Shown here one piece after another: positions 27,581 to 36,921 of a DNA stretch of 42,964 nucleotides. The notes under the pieces were generated by a model. That model saw only the letters and a list, made by a program, of their open reading frames with translations. It was not told the DNA's origin and did not search any database. Position numbers and translations under genes: made by a program. The DNA comes from Lewinellaceae bacterium (GTDB lineage: Bacteria; Bacteroidota; Bacteroidia; Chitinophagales; Saprospiraceae): assembly GCA_016711435.1 (NCBI GenBank), contig JADJSY010000048.1, positions 1-42,964 of the forward strand, read 5' to 3'. Every line of letters begins with the position of its first letter. The first letter of the stretch is position 1.

Positions 27581-28402
27581 ATGCAACGATTTCCCTACCT
27601 GCTCCCCGCTCTAATCATCCTCGTATACCTGTCCGCCTGCGCACCCGCATCGGATCAAAAGTCCAAGCCAGGTTTCCCCAAAGGCAACTGGATCGACCTC
27701 ACGTATAATTTTGACGATCAAACCATTTACTGGCCCACTGCCGATGGATTCCGGCTCGACACTGTTTTTGCCGGTATCACCGACAGCGGTTTTTATTACA
27801 CCGCTTTCAATTATTGTGCTGCCGAACACGGCGGCACCCACCTCGATGCGCCTATACATTTTGCAGCAGGCAAACAGTCCCTGCATGAAATTCCGTTGCA
27901 GCGCCTGCTCGGCGACGCCGTGCTCATCGACGTGTCGGCCAAAGCGCTGGCTCAACGGGATTATCAGGTCAGCGTTGCCGATTTTCAGACCTGGGAGCAG
28001 CAGCATGGCCGGCTGCCCGAGGGCATTATTGTGTTACTGCGTACAGGTTATGGAAAATTCTGGCCCGATAAGCAGGCCTACATGGGTACTGCGGAACGAG
28101 GCGCCGCCGCAGTCGCCAAACTCCACTTCCCCGGCCTGCACCCCGACGCAGCCAGATGGCTCACGACCGAACGCTCCGTCCACGCCATCGGCCTGGACAC
28201 GCCCAGCATAGATTTCGGCCAGTCAACCCTGTTTGAAAGCCACCAGATACTGTTTCAACAAAACATCCCTGCTTTTGAAAACTTAGCCAACCTGGACCAA
28301 CTGCCCCCGACGGGTATATGGGTAGCGGCCCTGCCGATGAAAATAAAAGGTGGGAGCGGCGGCCCGCTGCGGGTGGTGGCCCTGGTACCGAATGATAACT
28401 AA
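27581..28402 (+). CDS. Cyclase-family (kynurenine-formamidase-like) metal hydrolase, lipoprotein
   Basis: A 273-residue protein. The lipoprotein signal is MQRFPYLLPALIILVYLSAC with lipobox LSAC. The hallmark motif HGGTHLDAPIHFAAG (about residues 86-100) contains the metal-binding His and Asp residues of the family. Others are DLTYNFDDQTIYWP near the start, the VLLRTGYGKFW strand, and VHAIGLDTPSIDFGQS. Family members cleave amide or ester bonds (for example N-formylkynurenine). Being exported argues for a substrate outside the cytoplasm; it is not assignable to tryptophan breakdown. Confidence 0.85.
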   Translation: MQRFPYLLPALIILVYLSACAPASDQKSKPGFPKGNWIDLTYNFDDQTIYWPTADGFRLDTVFAGITDSGFYYTAFNYCAAEHGGTHLDAPIHFAAGKQSLHEIPLQRLLGDAVLIDVSAKALAQRDYQVSVADFQTWEQQHGRLPEGIIVLLRTGYGKFWPDKQAYMGTAERGAAAVAKLHFPGLHPDAARWLTTERSVHAIGLDTPSIDFGQSTLFESHQILFQQNIPAFENLANLDQLPPTGIWVAALPMKIKGGSGGPLRVVALVPNDN

Positions 28403-28533
28403 TAACTACCGAATGCAGATTGAGTGTCCAAATCCATCCTTCGTCGTATTTCTCAACCCACTACGCAACCCGCTGTATCAATATACCTCATTGGCTCCAT
28501 TGTACACTTTACCAAAACGTAAAACGAAGAACA

Positions 28534-30075
28534 ATGGCCAACAACAACACCCCGGCGCCCCGCGTAGCGGTCATCGGTAGCGGTATTTCCGGGATTACAT
28601 CGGCAGCGATGCTGCAAAAAAACGGATTCGAGGTAGTCATTTTTGAAAAATCAGACCAGATCGGCGGCGTGTGGGCATTGGCCTATCCGAATATCCGGCT
28701 GCAAAACATCGCCGATCATTACCATATTTCCGATTTCCCCTGGCCGTTTCAACCCGACCTGCATCCGACAGGAGCGCAAATTATGCAATACCTCCAGGCT
28801 GCGGTGCAGCATTTTGGGTTGGATGTGCGGCTGCAACACCATGTGACGGCGCTTGCGGAGCAGTCCGACGGTTGGCTGGCCGGCATCTCAGGCCCGGATG
28901 GATTCCGGGAAGCGCATTTTGATTTTGTGATGATTTCAAACGGACATTACAGCGACGGCAAAAACAATGTTCAATTTCCCGATCAGGATGGATACCAGGG
29001 CAAAGTGATGACGGAGCGTGATGTGCGGTCTCTGGACGAATTTAAAGGGAAACGTATAGCCGTGGTGGGATTTGGCAAAAGCGCCGTCGATATGGCCGAT
29101 TTTGCGGCACAACAGGAAGGCGCGCAGGTGTATCATGTTTTTCGCACGCCAAGGTGGATGATCCCACGGCGTATCCTGGGATTACATTTTACCAATATCC
29201 TGTTCAACCGCTTCGGCTCCGTGATGATGCCGGCTTGGTCGCACCCGTCGGTGACGGAACGGTTGATACACACGAAGTCGGCAGGCTTTATCCGGACGTT
29301 CTGGAAAAAAATCGAAGGCGTGTTCCGCGGGCATGTTCTGAAAGCAGGCGCCCGGCTGGGGGCGGACGCCCGTAAAAGGCTTGAAATGGTCATTCCACAA
29401 CATCCGCTGGTGGCCGATCTGCGCTCTGCTTCCTGTCTGGAGCCTGAAAATTATTATAAATTCGTAGCAGAAGGCCGTATCGAACCTTTTCAATCCGAGG
29501 TAGCGGCGTTTCATCCGGGCGGACTACGTCTGAAAAACGGTACTGCGCTCGACTGTGATATGGTCATTTTATCATTGGGTTCACAAACGCCGGTGTTCCC
29601 GTTTTTACCTGCCGGCTATCGGGGCATGCTGGAATCAGAACCGGACGGGATACAATTATACCGGCACTTGGTGCATCCCCGGATTCCACGTCTGGGATTC
29701 GCAGGTTACAATCACTGCTTTATGCACGTACCCGCTGTCGAGGTCGGAACGCTGTGGATCAGCGCCTTATGGAAAGGAGAACTGGAACTTCCACCTGTGG
29801 ATGTCATGGAGCAAAGTATCGTATACCTGCAAGCCTGGAAACGCGAACATATCCATTTTGAACCTTCGCGTTCCTGCGGCGTGAACACCCGCTTCCAGCA
29901 ATACCTGGATATATTGCTGAAGGATTTAGGTATTTCGCCGTACCGAAAACTGCCGAATGTGGCGGCGGAGGTTTTTGCGCGTTACCGTGCAGCGGATTAT
30001 GCAGGGGTCTTCAGAGAGTATCAACGACGGGATAAATCCAGGAAGATTTTGCGGCCGTCTCGTGTTTTGAATTGA
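28534..30075 (+). CDS. Flavin-containing monooxygenase
   Basis: Start at ATG 28534 (MANNNTPAPRVAVIGSGISG), preferred to an upstream in-frame ATG without signal character. 513 residues. The FAD-binding GxGxxG is VAVIGSGISGITSA (G15-G20). The NADPH-binding second Rossmann motif is IAVVGFGKSAVDMA, and between them lies an FMO-like stretch MISNGHYSDG. Typical tail: WISALWKGELELP and YRKLPNVAAEVFARYR. Such enzymes add one oxygen atom to N, S or ketone substrates; substrate unknown. Confidence 0.87.
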   Translation: MANNNTPAPRVAVIGSGISGITSAAMLQKNGFEVVIFEKSDQIGGVWALAYPNIRLQNIADHYHISDFPWPFQPDLHPTGAQIMQYLQAAVQHFGLDVRLQHHVTALAEQSDGWLAGISGPDGFREAHFDFVMISNGHYSDGKNNVQFPDQDGYQGKVMTERDVRSLDEFKGKRIAVVGFGKSAVDMADFAAQQEGAQVYHVFRTPRWMIPRRILGLHFTNILFNRFGSVMMPAWSHPSVTERLIHTKSAGFIRTFWKKIEGVFRGHVLKAGARLGADARKRLEMVIPQHPLVADLRSASCLEPENYYKFVAEGRIEPFQSEVAAFHPGGLRLKNGTALDCDMVILSLGSQTPVFPFLPAGYRGMLESEPDGIQLYRHLVHPRIPRLGFAGYNHCFMHVPAVEVGTLWISALWKGELELPPVDVMEQSIVYLQAWKREHIHFEPSRSCGVNTRFQQYLDILLKDLGISPYRKLPNVAAEVFARYRAADYAGVFREYQRRDKSRKILRPSRVLN

Positions 30076-30214
30076 AATTTTTTATCACGATTTTTTACCA
30101 CAAATGGGTTAAAAGAAAAGAAAGGGAAGGGTGCAAGAGCCGTCTGTTGAAAAACCTCAACACGCGCGGGTATTTTTCTAAATATTGCTACATTTAACCT
30201 GAAAAATATTTACC

Positions 30215-31918
30215 ATGAAACACCTGATCCTCCTTTTCGTCGCCTTATGCTCCGTTTCCGGTCTCGCACAGAAAGCCCTGCCGGAAGATGTAGCCAACAG
30301 TATAAAAGCCCGCATAACCAACGGCTACAGTCCCAGCATCGTTGTCGGCATTATTGACAAAGACGGTCCGCAGTATTACACATTCGGAACCAAAACGAAA
30401 GGGGGCGACCCCGTCGATGAACATACGATTTATGAAATCGGCTCCATTTCCAAAACTTTTACGGGTATTTTGCTGGCCGACATGGCGCTGCGCGGAAAAC
30501 TTGCCGTAGATGATCCTGCACAAAAACACCTGCCCGATTCCGTAACCCTGCCAGTCCGCAACGGAAAACAGATTACCCTGGGGCATTTATCCGACCACAG
30601 TTCCGCCCTGCCGCGTATGCCTGATAACATGGCCCCTGCAGACCCTGCCAACCCGTATGCAGATTATACGGTCGAACAGATGTACGCCTTTTTGCGCAGT
30701 TGCACCCTGAAACGCGACATCGGTTCGGAATATGAATACTCCAACCTGGCGCAGGGATTGCTCGGCCATATCCTGTCTCTCCAGGCAGGCAAATCGTACG
30801 AAGCGCTGATGATCGACCGGATTGCTTCGCCGCTGGACATGAAGTCGACCAAAATAACATTCGATGCACGTATGAAACAAAACCTGGCCATAGGACACAG
30901 CCAGGGTGTTCCCGTATCCAACTGGGACATTCCCACCCTGGCCGGCGCCGGGGCTATCCGCAGTTCCCTGCACGACATGCTCCTGTATGTAGCCGCCAAC
31001 GCCGGTCTGAAAAAAAGCAAGATGTATCCCGCTATGCAACTTTCCCATACAGTCCGCCATGACAAACCGGGCGAAGGCACACGTGTCGGACTGGGTTGGC
31101 ACATATCCAAAGGCTCGGCGGGCGATGTGATCTGGCACAATGGCGGCACCGGCGGTTACCGTACTTTCGTGGGTTTTGTACAGGAAACCGGCAAAGGCGT
31201 AGTCGTGCTGACCAATTCCAATAAGGGCGCCGACGACATCGGATTCCACTTGCTCAACTCCGACGCCAAACTGATTGAAGTCAAAAAATCGGGTGTAACC
31301 GAGATTAAAAAAGTCGCCGATGCGCAGGGCGCTGAAGGCGCCTGGAATACGTATCTGGCATTAAAAAAAGATAAAACCGCTTATGAATTTAATGAAGATG
31401 AAATCAATAACCTCGGATATGTATACCTGCAGTCAGACAAAACAAAATTAGCCCTCGCCGTATTCAAAATCAACGTAGAAGAATATCCCGGCTCTTCCAA
31501 TGTGTATGACAGCTACGGAGAAGCCCTGATGAAAGACGGCCAGAAAGACCTCGCCATTGAAAACTACCGGAAATCGCTGGAACTCAATCCGGGCAACTCA
31601 AACGCTGTTGAAATACTGGCTAAAATGGGTGTGGAACCACCCGTGGCAGAGATCGTAGTGGATGAAACGGTTTTGGAGTCCTACATCGGAAAATACGAAC
31701 TACAGCCCGGGTTTTTAATTGCCATCACCCGCGAAGGCGCCCGACTGTTCGGACAGGCCACCGGCCAGGGCCGGTTTGAATTATTCGCCCAATCGCCCAC
31801 GGAATTTTACCTCAAGGTAGTCGAAGCCCGCATTGCATTCACGGTAAAAGACGGCAAAACGGAAAGCCTGACGCTGTACCAGGCCGGACAGGTGATGCCG
31901 GGTAAGCGGGTGGAGTGA
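30215..31918 (+). CDS. Exported serine beta-lactamase/PBP-like hydrolase with TPR segment
   Basis: A 567-residue protein with signal peptide MKHLILLFVALCSVSGLAQ. The beta-lactamase fold has S77-K80 (SISK), Y175-N177 (YSN) and a HNGGTGG third motif near residue 307. All three catalytic elements of the class C / esterase EstB group are present. After the domain comes a TPR-like pair (NNLGYVYLQSDKTKLALAVF, GEALMKDGQKDLAIENYRKS) and a small beta-domain (ESYIGKYELQPGFLIAITRE) seen in related family members. Likely a periplasmic esterase, peptidase or D-Ala-peptide hydrolase; antibiotic resistance is not implied. Confidence 0.9.
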   Translation: MKHLILLFVALCSVSGLAQKALPEDVANSIKARITNGYSPSIVVGIIDKDGPQYYTFGTKTKGGDPVDEHTIYEIGSISKTFTGILLADMALRGKLAVDDPAQKHLPDSVTLPVRNGKQITLGHLSDHSSALPRMPDNMAPADPANPYADYTVEQMYAFLRSCTLKRDIGSEYEYSNLAQGLLGHILSLQAGKSYEALMIDRIASPLDMKSTKITFDARMKQNLAIGHSQGVPVSNWDIPTLAGAGAIRSSLHDMLLYVAANAGLKKSKMYPAMQLSHTVRHDKPGEGTRVGLGWHISKGSAGDVIWHNGGTGGYRTFVGFVQETGKGVVVLTNSNKGADDIGFHLLNSDAKLIEVKKSGVTEIKKVADAQGAEGAWNTYLALKKDKTAYEFNEDEINNLGYVYLQSDKTKLALAVFKINVEEYPGSSNVYDSYGEALMKDGQKDLAIENYRKSLELNPGNSNAVEILAKMGVEPPVAEIVVDETVLESYIGKYELQPGFLIAITREGARLFGQATGQGRFELFAQSPTEFYLKVVEARIAFTVKDGKTESLTLYQAGQVMPGKRVE

Positions 31919-32127
31919 GTAAACGTGACTTATCCCTATTAGCGCGAAGAGCAGTCAACTATAGCTCTCAACACCCGTAGAGTAATTTAAACACATAGGC
32001 ACATAGAACACAGCGAGTACTCTTAACTAGTTTCATGTGCCTGTGTTTAAATTACTCTACGGTGTGTAACCAAGATTTGACTGCTTCGCAGTCTTTTCGC
32101 GCTGAAATTAGGGATGACCCATGTTTA
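31919..32127. repeat. Palindromic element, copy 1
   Basis: A nested inverted repeat of about 209 bp. The ends are GTAAACGTGACTTATCCCTA on the left and TAGGGATGACCCATGTTTAC on the right, imperfectly complementary. Next are GCGAAGAGCAGTCAA / TTGACTGC...CGC, then GTAGAGTAATTTAAACACA / TGTGTTTAAATTACTCTAC around a centre CTCTTAACTA. It matches copy 2 (33756-33991) in the same order with scattered differences. It sits between convergent genes and may terminate both. Confidence 0.88.
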
Positions 32128-32133
32128 CTTAAA

Positions 32134-32698
32134 CTACAACTGCTCCAAAACATCCCGGTATCCCCTTCCCACAGGAATAGACACGCCATGTAGTTCAACC
32201 GTTTCACTGGTGTACGATTCAATCCTGTTGATGGAAACGATAAAAGACCGGTGAATCCGTTTGAAGAGATGAGCAGGCAGGCATTCTTCTATTTCATGCG
32301 TACTCATTTTTGAAACGTATTCACTTTTGGTGGTGATGATTTTAATGTATTCCCGTTGGCTTTCGATGTAAACAATTTCCGGGAATAAAATTTTTACCTT
32401 CTTTTTTTGCTGTCACGTTTAAATTAAAACCTTCGACTGCATATTGGTGATAAGCGGTGGTAATTATGACTGCCGGCGGATAAATCAGCGTTTTTAAAAA
32501 AGCCATACCTTTTAATTTGGGCAAGTGAATATCTAAAAACATCAGGTCGACTGTATGCTGCCGCAGGTATTCCGTTGCAAGAATGGCGTCTTTAAACGTT
32601 CCCATTAATTCCAGGAAAGGCACTTGTGAAATATAGTCCGATAACACCTTCACCGCCAGGGGTTCATCTTCTATGATAATGCACTTGATGTCAGACAT
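32134..32698 (-). CDS. LytTR-type response regulator, linker deleted and frameshifted
   Basis: Start at ATG 32698, overlapping the 3' end of the kinase gene by 8 bases. The receiver has E10-D11, phospho-acceptor D56 (LMFLDIHLP) and T80-T81. After GFNLNVT the frame goes straight to AKK, so the usual DYLLKPF segment with the conserved Lys plus the linker, about 35-45 residues, are missing. Removing one A of the run at 32402-32408 (minus strand) restores the LytTR DNA-binding domain (KILFPEIVYIESQREYIKII, FKRIHRSFIVSINRIESYTS) ending RGYRDVLEQL at 32134. The deletion joins NVT to VT-like sequence and could be real or an assembly slip. Partner of the LytS-type kinase. Confidence 0.75.
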
Positions 32699-33734
32699 GG
32701 CTTGCAAGATTAATTTTTAAGGTAGCGGTAAACACCGATTCGCCTTGCTGAATGGACAGACTGTAATCGGTATACTGCAATTCTAATTGGCGTCTCAGAT
32801 TGGACAGTCCGATATTTTCCTTCACGTTTCCTTCCTCTGGAAAGTCTTCCGTGGAATTTTTCACTTCAAAAGTCAGGCGGCGATTTTGCACGGACAGGTG
32901 AATATCGACAAACGGCTGATGCCGCGTTTCTGAAACGCCGTGTTTAAACGCATTTTCTACCAGCGGGATCAGCAACAGGGGCGGTAATGCCTGTCTCATA
33001 TCTTCAATGTCGTAGTTAAAGTTGACCCGCAGCGAATCATCGTAGCGCAATCGCTCCAGAGCAAGGTAATCGCTCATGATTTTCAGTTCCTGTTCTATCG
33101 CTATATACGCGCCGCCGGTTTCATACAGCATAAAACGCAGTATTTTCGACAGGCGTAAAATGGATTCGGGCGCCAGATCTGACTTGTCCATCGACAGCGA
33201 ATAGATATTGTTCAGGGTGTTGAACAAAAAATGCGGGTTGGTTTGTGATTTGAGATAATTTAACTCCGCTTCCTGCTTTTCAATGCGGAGCTGCTGTGCC
33301 GCTTCTTTTAATTTTCTGTAATCATGGAAATGCAGGAAAATTCCAAAAAAAATGACGGATATGAAACTGTATGGAAATTGATAAGGCTCCTCCTGATCGA
33401 TGGAAGGATCGGTTTTTAGATCAGTATAAATATGCAGAAGAATGCCAATGGATTTCCAGGCATACAAGACAACAGAATACAAGAACCCATGAGCCAATAA
33501 AAGAAGAGGTGCTGTGAATATCCTTTTCCATCTTGGTTTAAAAAAGGGCAGGGTATATTCCAGGAATATAAAGTTGTTGATAATCAGCAAGCCGATCAAC
33601 CAGATATTATTCCACACTTTTTGGGGAAACGTCTCTGAATGCATGGCTAAATCGACAAACAACCATAACATTAAATAAGCCCCCCCCAGCCGGATGTACA
33701 ACTTGAACCGCTCTTTATCAACTGCAAACTTCAT
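32691..33734 (-). CDS. LytS-family (His_kinase) sensor kinase
   Basis: Start at ATG 33734 (MKFAVDKERFKLY); the longer in-frame start at 33761 lies within the end of the palindromic element and is unlikely. 347 residues. Four N-terminal helices (YLMLWLFVDLA, WLIGLLIINNFIFLEY, APLLLLAHGFLYSVVLYAW, FISVIFFGIFLHFHDY). The His_kinase H-box is SQTNPHFLFNTLNNIYSLS with H168; the ATPase N-box is LIPLVENAFKHGV and the G-box NIGLSNLRRQLELQY. It is the cognate kinase of the LytTR regulator. The stimulus is unknown. Confidence 0.92.
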   Translation of the reverse strand: MKFAVDKERFKLYIRLGGAYLMLWLFVDLAMHSETFPQKVWNNIWLIGLLIINNFIFLEYTLPFFKPRWKRIFTAPLLLLAHGFLYSVVLYAWKSIGILLHIYTDLKTDPSIDQEEPYQFPYSFISVIFFGIFLHFHDYRKLKEAAQQLRIEKQEAELNYLKSQTNPHFLFNTLNNIYSLSMDKSDLAPESILRLSKILRFMLYETGGAYIAIEQELKIMSDYLALERLRYDDSLRVNFNYDIEDMRQALPPLLLIPLVENAFKHGVSETRHQPFVDIHLSVQNRRLTFEVKNSTEDFPEEGNVKENIGLSNLRRQLELQYTDYSLSIQQGESVFTATLKINLASHV

Positions 33735-33755
33735 CCTGATTTTTTTTTGAGTGGC

Positions 33756-33991
33756 AAACATGAGTCTGAATTTTGGCGCGAAAAGACTGCGAAGCAGTCA
33801 AATCTATGTGCTCTACAACACCCGTAGAGTAATTTAACCACATAGGCACATAGAAAACATAGCGTAGAGTACTCTTAACTATGTTTTCTATGTGCCTATG
33901 TGTTTTAAAAATGTCGCGCTCGGCAAAGAGAACACATAGATTTGACTGCTTCGCAGTCTTTTCGCGCCAAAATTCGGGATGACTCATGTTT
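33756..33991. repeat. Palindromic element, copy 2
   Basis: About 236 bp. Terminal inverted repeats of roughly 55 bases run AAACATGAGTC..AATTTTGGCGCGAAAAGAC on the left and GTCTTTTCGCGCCAAAATTCG..GACTCATGTTT on the right, nearly perfect. Inside are GACTGCGAAGCAGTC palindromes and CATAGGCACATAGAAAACAT facing ATGTTTTCTATGTGCCTATG. It lies between the kinase gene and the divergent haloperoxidase gene, so it is not simply a terminator. No coding capacity. Confidence 0.9.
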
Positions 33992-34121
33992 CTCGTAGCA
34001 ACTGTTATAATTGTGAAGATTGACGCTATGCCGTTGTTTGTTTACGATAACCCACTGTTTATTGACGCCGGCTTTCAGTGCTTTCTGTAATGGGATATTC
34101 TTGCACAAAAATACTCATTAT

Positions 34122-35462
34122 ATGAAGAAGAATGTAAGCATCCTCGCAGCCGTACTATTTATGGCTGCTCAGCTCCAGGCACAGATGGAACCTGCAGCCG
34201 GCAATTGGAAAACATGGTTCATCACGTCGGGCAAGGACTGGCGTTTGCCGCCCCCACCCTCTTACAAGCAGGAAATCGCCCAGGTGCTATCCCGGCAGCG
34301 AGAACTGGATTCCGCCGGTCGACAGCAGATACTGTTCTGGAACACCGGATCGCCCGGATACCGCTGGCAGGATATGATGTCAAACTTGTGGATGAAAGAC
34401 GCCGGTACGCACGGCACTCTGGCGTACATGTTGCTCAATGTAGGTATCTACGACGCCACCATTGCTGCCTGGGATACCAAGTACGCGTATAAACGTCCGA
34501 GACCGTATCGTGCCGACGGCCGGATTAAAATATTGGTGCCGGAGCCGGGCAGCCCTTCTTACCCCTGCGAGCATTCCGTCGCGGCAGGTGTAGCGGCCAC
34601 CGTGATTGCGCATTTTTATCCCGAACTGGCAGATTCGGTACACCGCATGGCACAGGAGCTTATGGCCTCACGGATTGTCTCAGGCGCCGCTTTTCCGGGT
34701 GATACCCGTGCGGGATTTGATCTGGGCAAAAGAATCGCTGAACAAGAGATTGAACGCACCAAAAACTATTCGCCTCAAACGGCCTGGGATGGAAAGATAC
34801 CGGAAGGCCCTGCATTCTGGAAAGGGAAAAACCCGATGTTTCCGCAGGCGCGCTTCCATAAAACCGTGGTGCTGGACAGCAGCAGCCAGTTTCGCCCCGG
34901 GCCGCCGCCCGACTTTGCAAAAGACATGGAAGAACTTAAAAATTTCAAACCCACGTTTCGCTCTGTCGCCAATGCCTTTAAATATGGCAGCCAGTCGGAG
35001 GATGTACTCAGTCAGAAGATATTTGAGTACAACCTGCACCTGAATCCGCCACGTGCGGCACGTATGTATGCCATCGAAGCCATCGGCGTGTATGACGGGT
35101 TTACGGCCTGCTGGGATGCCAAGTTCACGTACTGGGGTATCCGCCCGGATCAGTACGATACTACTTTCCAGCCCGTGCTGTTTCACACCCCGCCATTTCC
35201 CGGTTATCCATCCGGCCATGCTATGTTAGCGAGCGTGTCAGCAGAAATATGTTCGTATTTTTTCCCGGCAGATAAAGCGTATTTCCAGCAAAGAGCCAAA
35301 GATCTGGCAGAATCCCGCTTTCACGGCGGCATCCATTTCCGCACCGACAATGAAGTAGCCCTGGACATGGGCAAAAAGGTAGGCGCGCTGATCGTTCAAA
35401 AAATAAAAACGGATGGCGCCGATATGGTGTTGCCGCCGGAAAAACGAAAAGTCGCGCATTAG
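34122..35462 (+). CDS. Vanadium-haloperoxidase-like PAP2-superfamily protein, internally duplicated
   Basis: Start at ATG 34122 gives signal peptide MKKNVSILAAVLFMAAQLQAQ and about 446 residues. Two PAP2-like halves are seen. The N-terminal one has KRPRPYRAD, SYPCEHSVAAGVAATVIAHF and SRIVSGAAFPGDTRAGFDLG. The C-terminal one has YWGIRPDQYDT, GYPSGHAMLASVSAEICSYF and SRFHGGIHFRTDNEVALDMG. The second half has the full vanadate/phosphate-binding pattern (R..PSGH...SRFHGGIHF) with the catalytic His; in the first the last His is Ala (GAAF). So one active site is likely. Could be a haloperoxidase or a phosphatase. Secreted or periplasmic. Confidence 0.85.
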   Translation: MKKNVSILAAVLFMAAQLQAQMEPAAGNWKTWFITSGKDWRLPPPPSYKQEIAQVLSRQRELDSAGRQQILFWNTGSPGYRWQDMMSNLWMKDAGTHGTLAYMLLNVGIYDATIAAWDTKYAYKRPRPYRADGRIKILVPEPGSPSYPCEHSVAAGVAATVIAHFYPELADSVHRMAQELMASRIVSGAAFPGDTRAGFDLGKRIAEQEIERTKNYSPQTAWDGKIPEGPAFWKGKNPMFPQARFHKTVVLDSSSQFRPGPPPDFAKDMEELKNFKPTFRSVANAFKYGSQSEDVLSQKIFEYNLHLNPPRAARMYAIEAIGVYDGFTACWDAKFTYWGIRPDQYDTTFQPVLFHTPPFPGYPSGHAMLASVSAEICSYFFPADKAYFQQRAKDLAESRFHGGIHFRTDNEVALDMGKKVGALIVQKIKTDGADMVLPPEKRKVAH

Positions 35463-35739
35463 AGGGAACATTTCAAATTACCGCTTGATAATATCGTGCG
35501 ATTCCTGTTGACGGGGCGACTTCGAGTCACCCCCGTTAATACACCTGGAAATTGATTCCTGCTGAACAATCTGTTTAGCAGGATTTTTTTTGTACACTTA
35601 CTTAAAATGTATACATTTGGCCGGTTTTGGACACTATCAACTGAAAATTCTACACAGTTGATTCATTGCAAAATATTCGTCGCGTAACCCTTCGCCCCAA
35701 TAGTTCCCGGTTATTAAAATTCGCTTCATCGTTATTTCG
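35463..35739. terminator. Intergenic region with hairpin and terminator-like stem
   Basis: No gene seen. ACGGGGCGACT-TCG-AGTCACCCCCGT (35511-35536) forms a hairpin. CCTGCT (35558-35563) / AGCAGG (35577-35582) followed by eight T (35584-35591) looks like an intrinsic terminator for the upstream gene. The rest upstream of 35740 should contain the promoter of the cyclase-like gene; no clear TTG-N19-TAnnTTTG was found. Confidence 0.55.
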
Positions 35740-36921
35740 ATGCCAAAGAAAGCAACCATGAACGGAATAAACTTTTACAGGGATATTGAACCGCTGGAAC
35801 CGGACATCAGCACGATTTTCCATCCCCGCAATTTTTCTGATATTCCTTCAGACTGGTTCGTTGTTATTTCGGATATAAAAAATTCTACGGCGGCGGTTCA
35901 GGCCGGAAAGCAAAATGACGTGAACCTGGTAGCAGCAGGCAGCCTGATCGCTGCGCTGAATGTGGCGAAGGAAAGAGATGTGGAAATTCCTTTCTTTTTC
36001 GGCGGTGATGGCAGCACCTTTCTGGCGCCCGAATCATTGGTGCAGGACTTGTTGACCCGGCTGGCCCTGCATAATACAAATTCTATCCGGAACTTCGGTC
36101 TGGAAATGCACATCGGAAGCGTTTCTATTCCCGAAGTTATACAATCAGGTCATTTTATTAAAATTGCCAAAGTCAAACACGGGAGCGGTTTTAATAAAGC
36201 ATTTGCCCTGGGCGACGGACTGAAATATGCCGAACAAGTGGTAAAAAGTTCCGCTGTAAAAACGAACGGGCTGCCCGACGACCCGGCTGAATTAAACATG
36301 AACGGGCTGGAATGCCGGTGGGACAAGGTAAAACCCCCGAAAGCAGAAAATGAGATTGCCTGTTATTTAATTGAAACGATTGACCCGACCCGACAATTGG
36401 AGGTGTATCGCAATGTATTGCTGAAAACGGAGGAAATTTACGGAAATATGGATCAGCGCCACCCGCTTTCTGTAAAACGGTTGAGACTCTTTTTAGGATT
36501 CAAAAAAGTCAAAATGGAGATGCTGGCCAGGTTTGGCCGATGGAAGTTCCGGTATTTTGCCGTTCATTATCTGGAGACCCTGTTCAGCCATGTTTGGTTG
36601 ATCTATAACTGGAAAATCCGGAACCTGCGCGGCCGGCAATACCTGACCCAATTAGTTGCAGGTGCAGACACCCTGACCATCGACGGACGGATCATCACCA
36701 TTATTTCAGGCAGGAAGGAAATGCGGATGCAATTTCTGAAGTATCTTGAAAGCCAGGAAATAGCAGGCCATCTAATCTATGGCCATCATATTGACAGAGA
36801 AAGCCTTATGACCTGTTATATTGAAAACCGCGATGCCAAACACATCCATTTTGTAGATGGTTCGGACGGCGGTTACACAGAAGCATCCAAAGAATTAAAA
36901 CAGAAGATGAAAGCCCTATGA
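35740..36921 (+). CDS. DUF3095-family class III nucleotide-cyclase-like protein
   Basis: 393 residues (ATG 35740; ATG 35758, MNGINFYRD, also possible). A nucleotide-cyclase-like core lies at residues 40-130: WFVVISDIKNSTAAVQAGKQ with D45, and FFFGGDGSTFLAP with D90. The 45-residue spacing of two Asp in beta-alpha contexts matches the two metal-binding Asp of class III cyclases and their Pycsar relatives. The DUF3095 family itself has no assigned activity, so catalysis is inferred. The C-terminal half (LRGRQYLTQLVAGADTLTID, FLKYLESQEIAGHLIYGHH) is typical of the family. Its stop overlaps the start of the HD-PycTM gene by 4 bases (ATGA at 36918-36921), so the two are coupled. Confidence 0.8.
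   Translation: MPKKATMNGINFYRDIEPLEPDISTIFHPRNFSDIPSDWFVVISDIKNSTAAVQAGKQNDVNLVAAGSLIAALNVAKERDVEIPFFFGGDGSTFLAPESLVQDLLTRLALHNTNSIRNFGLEMHIGSVSIPEVIQSGHFIKIAKVKHGSGFNKAFALGDGLKYAEQVVKSSAVKTNGLPDDPAELNMNGLECRWDKVKPPKAENEIACYLIETIDPTRQLEVYRNVLLKTEEIYGNMDQRHPLSVKRLRLFLGFKKVKMEMLARFGRWKFRYFAVHYLETLFSHVWLIYNWKIRNLRGRQYLTQLVAGADTLTIDGRIITIISGRKEMRMQFLKYLESQEIAGHLIYGHHIDRESLMTCYIENRDAKHIHFVDGSDGGYTEASKELKQKMKAL

Noticed and set aside
33735..33761. Longer start for the LytS-type kinase at 33761
   Set aside because: The ATG lies in the terminal repeat of the palindromic element and adds nine residues without family support.
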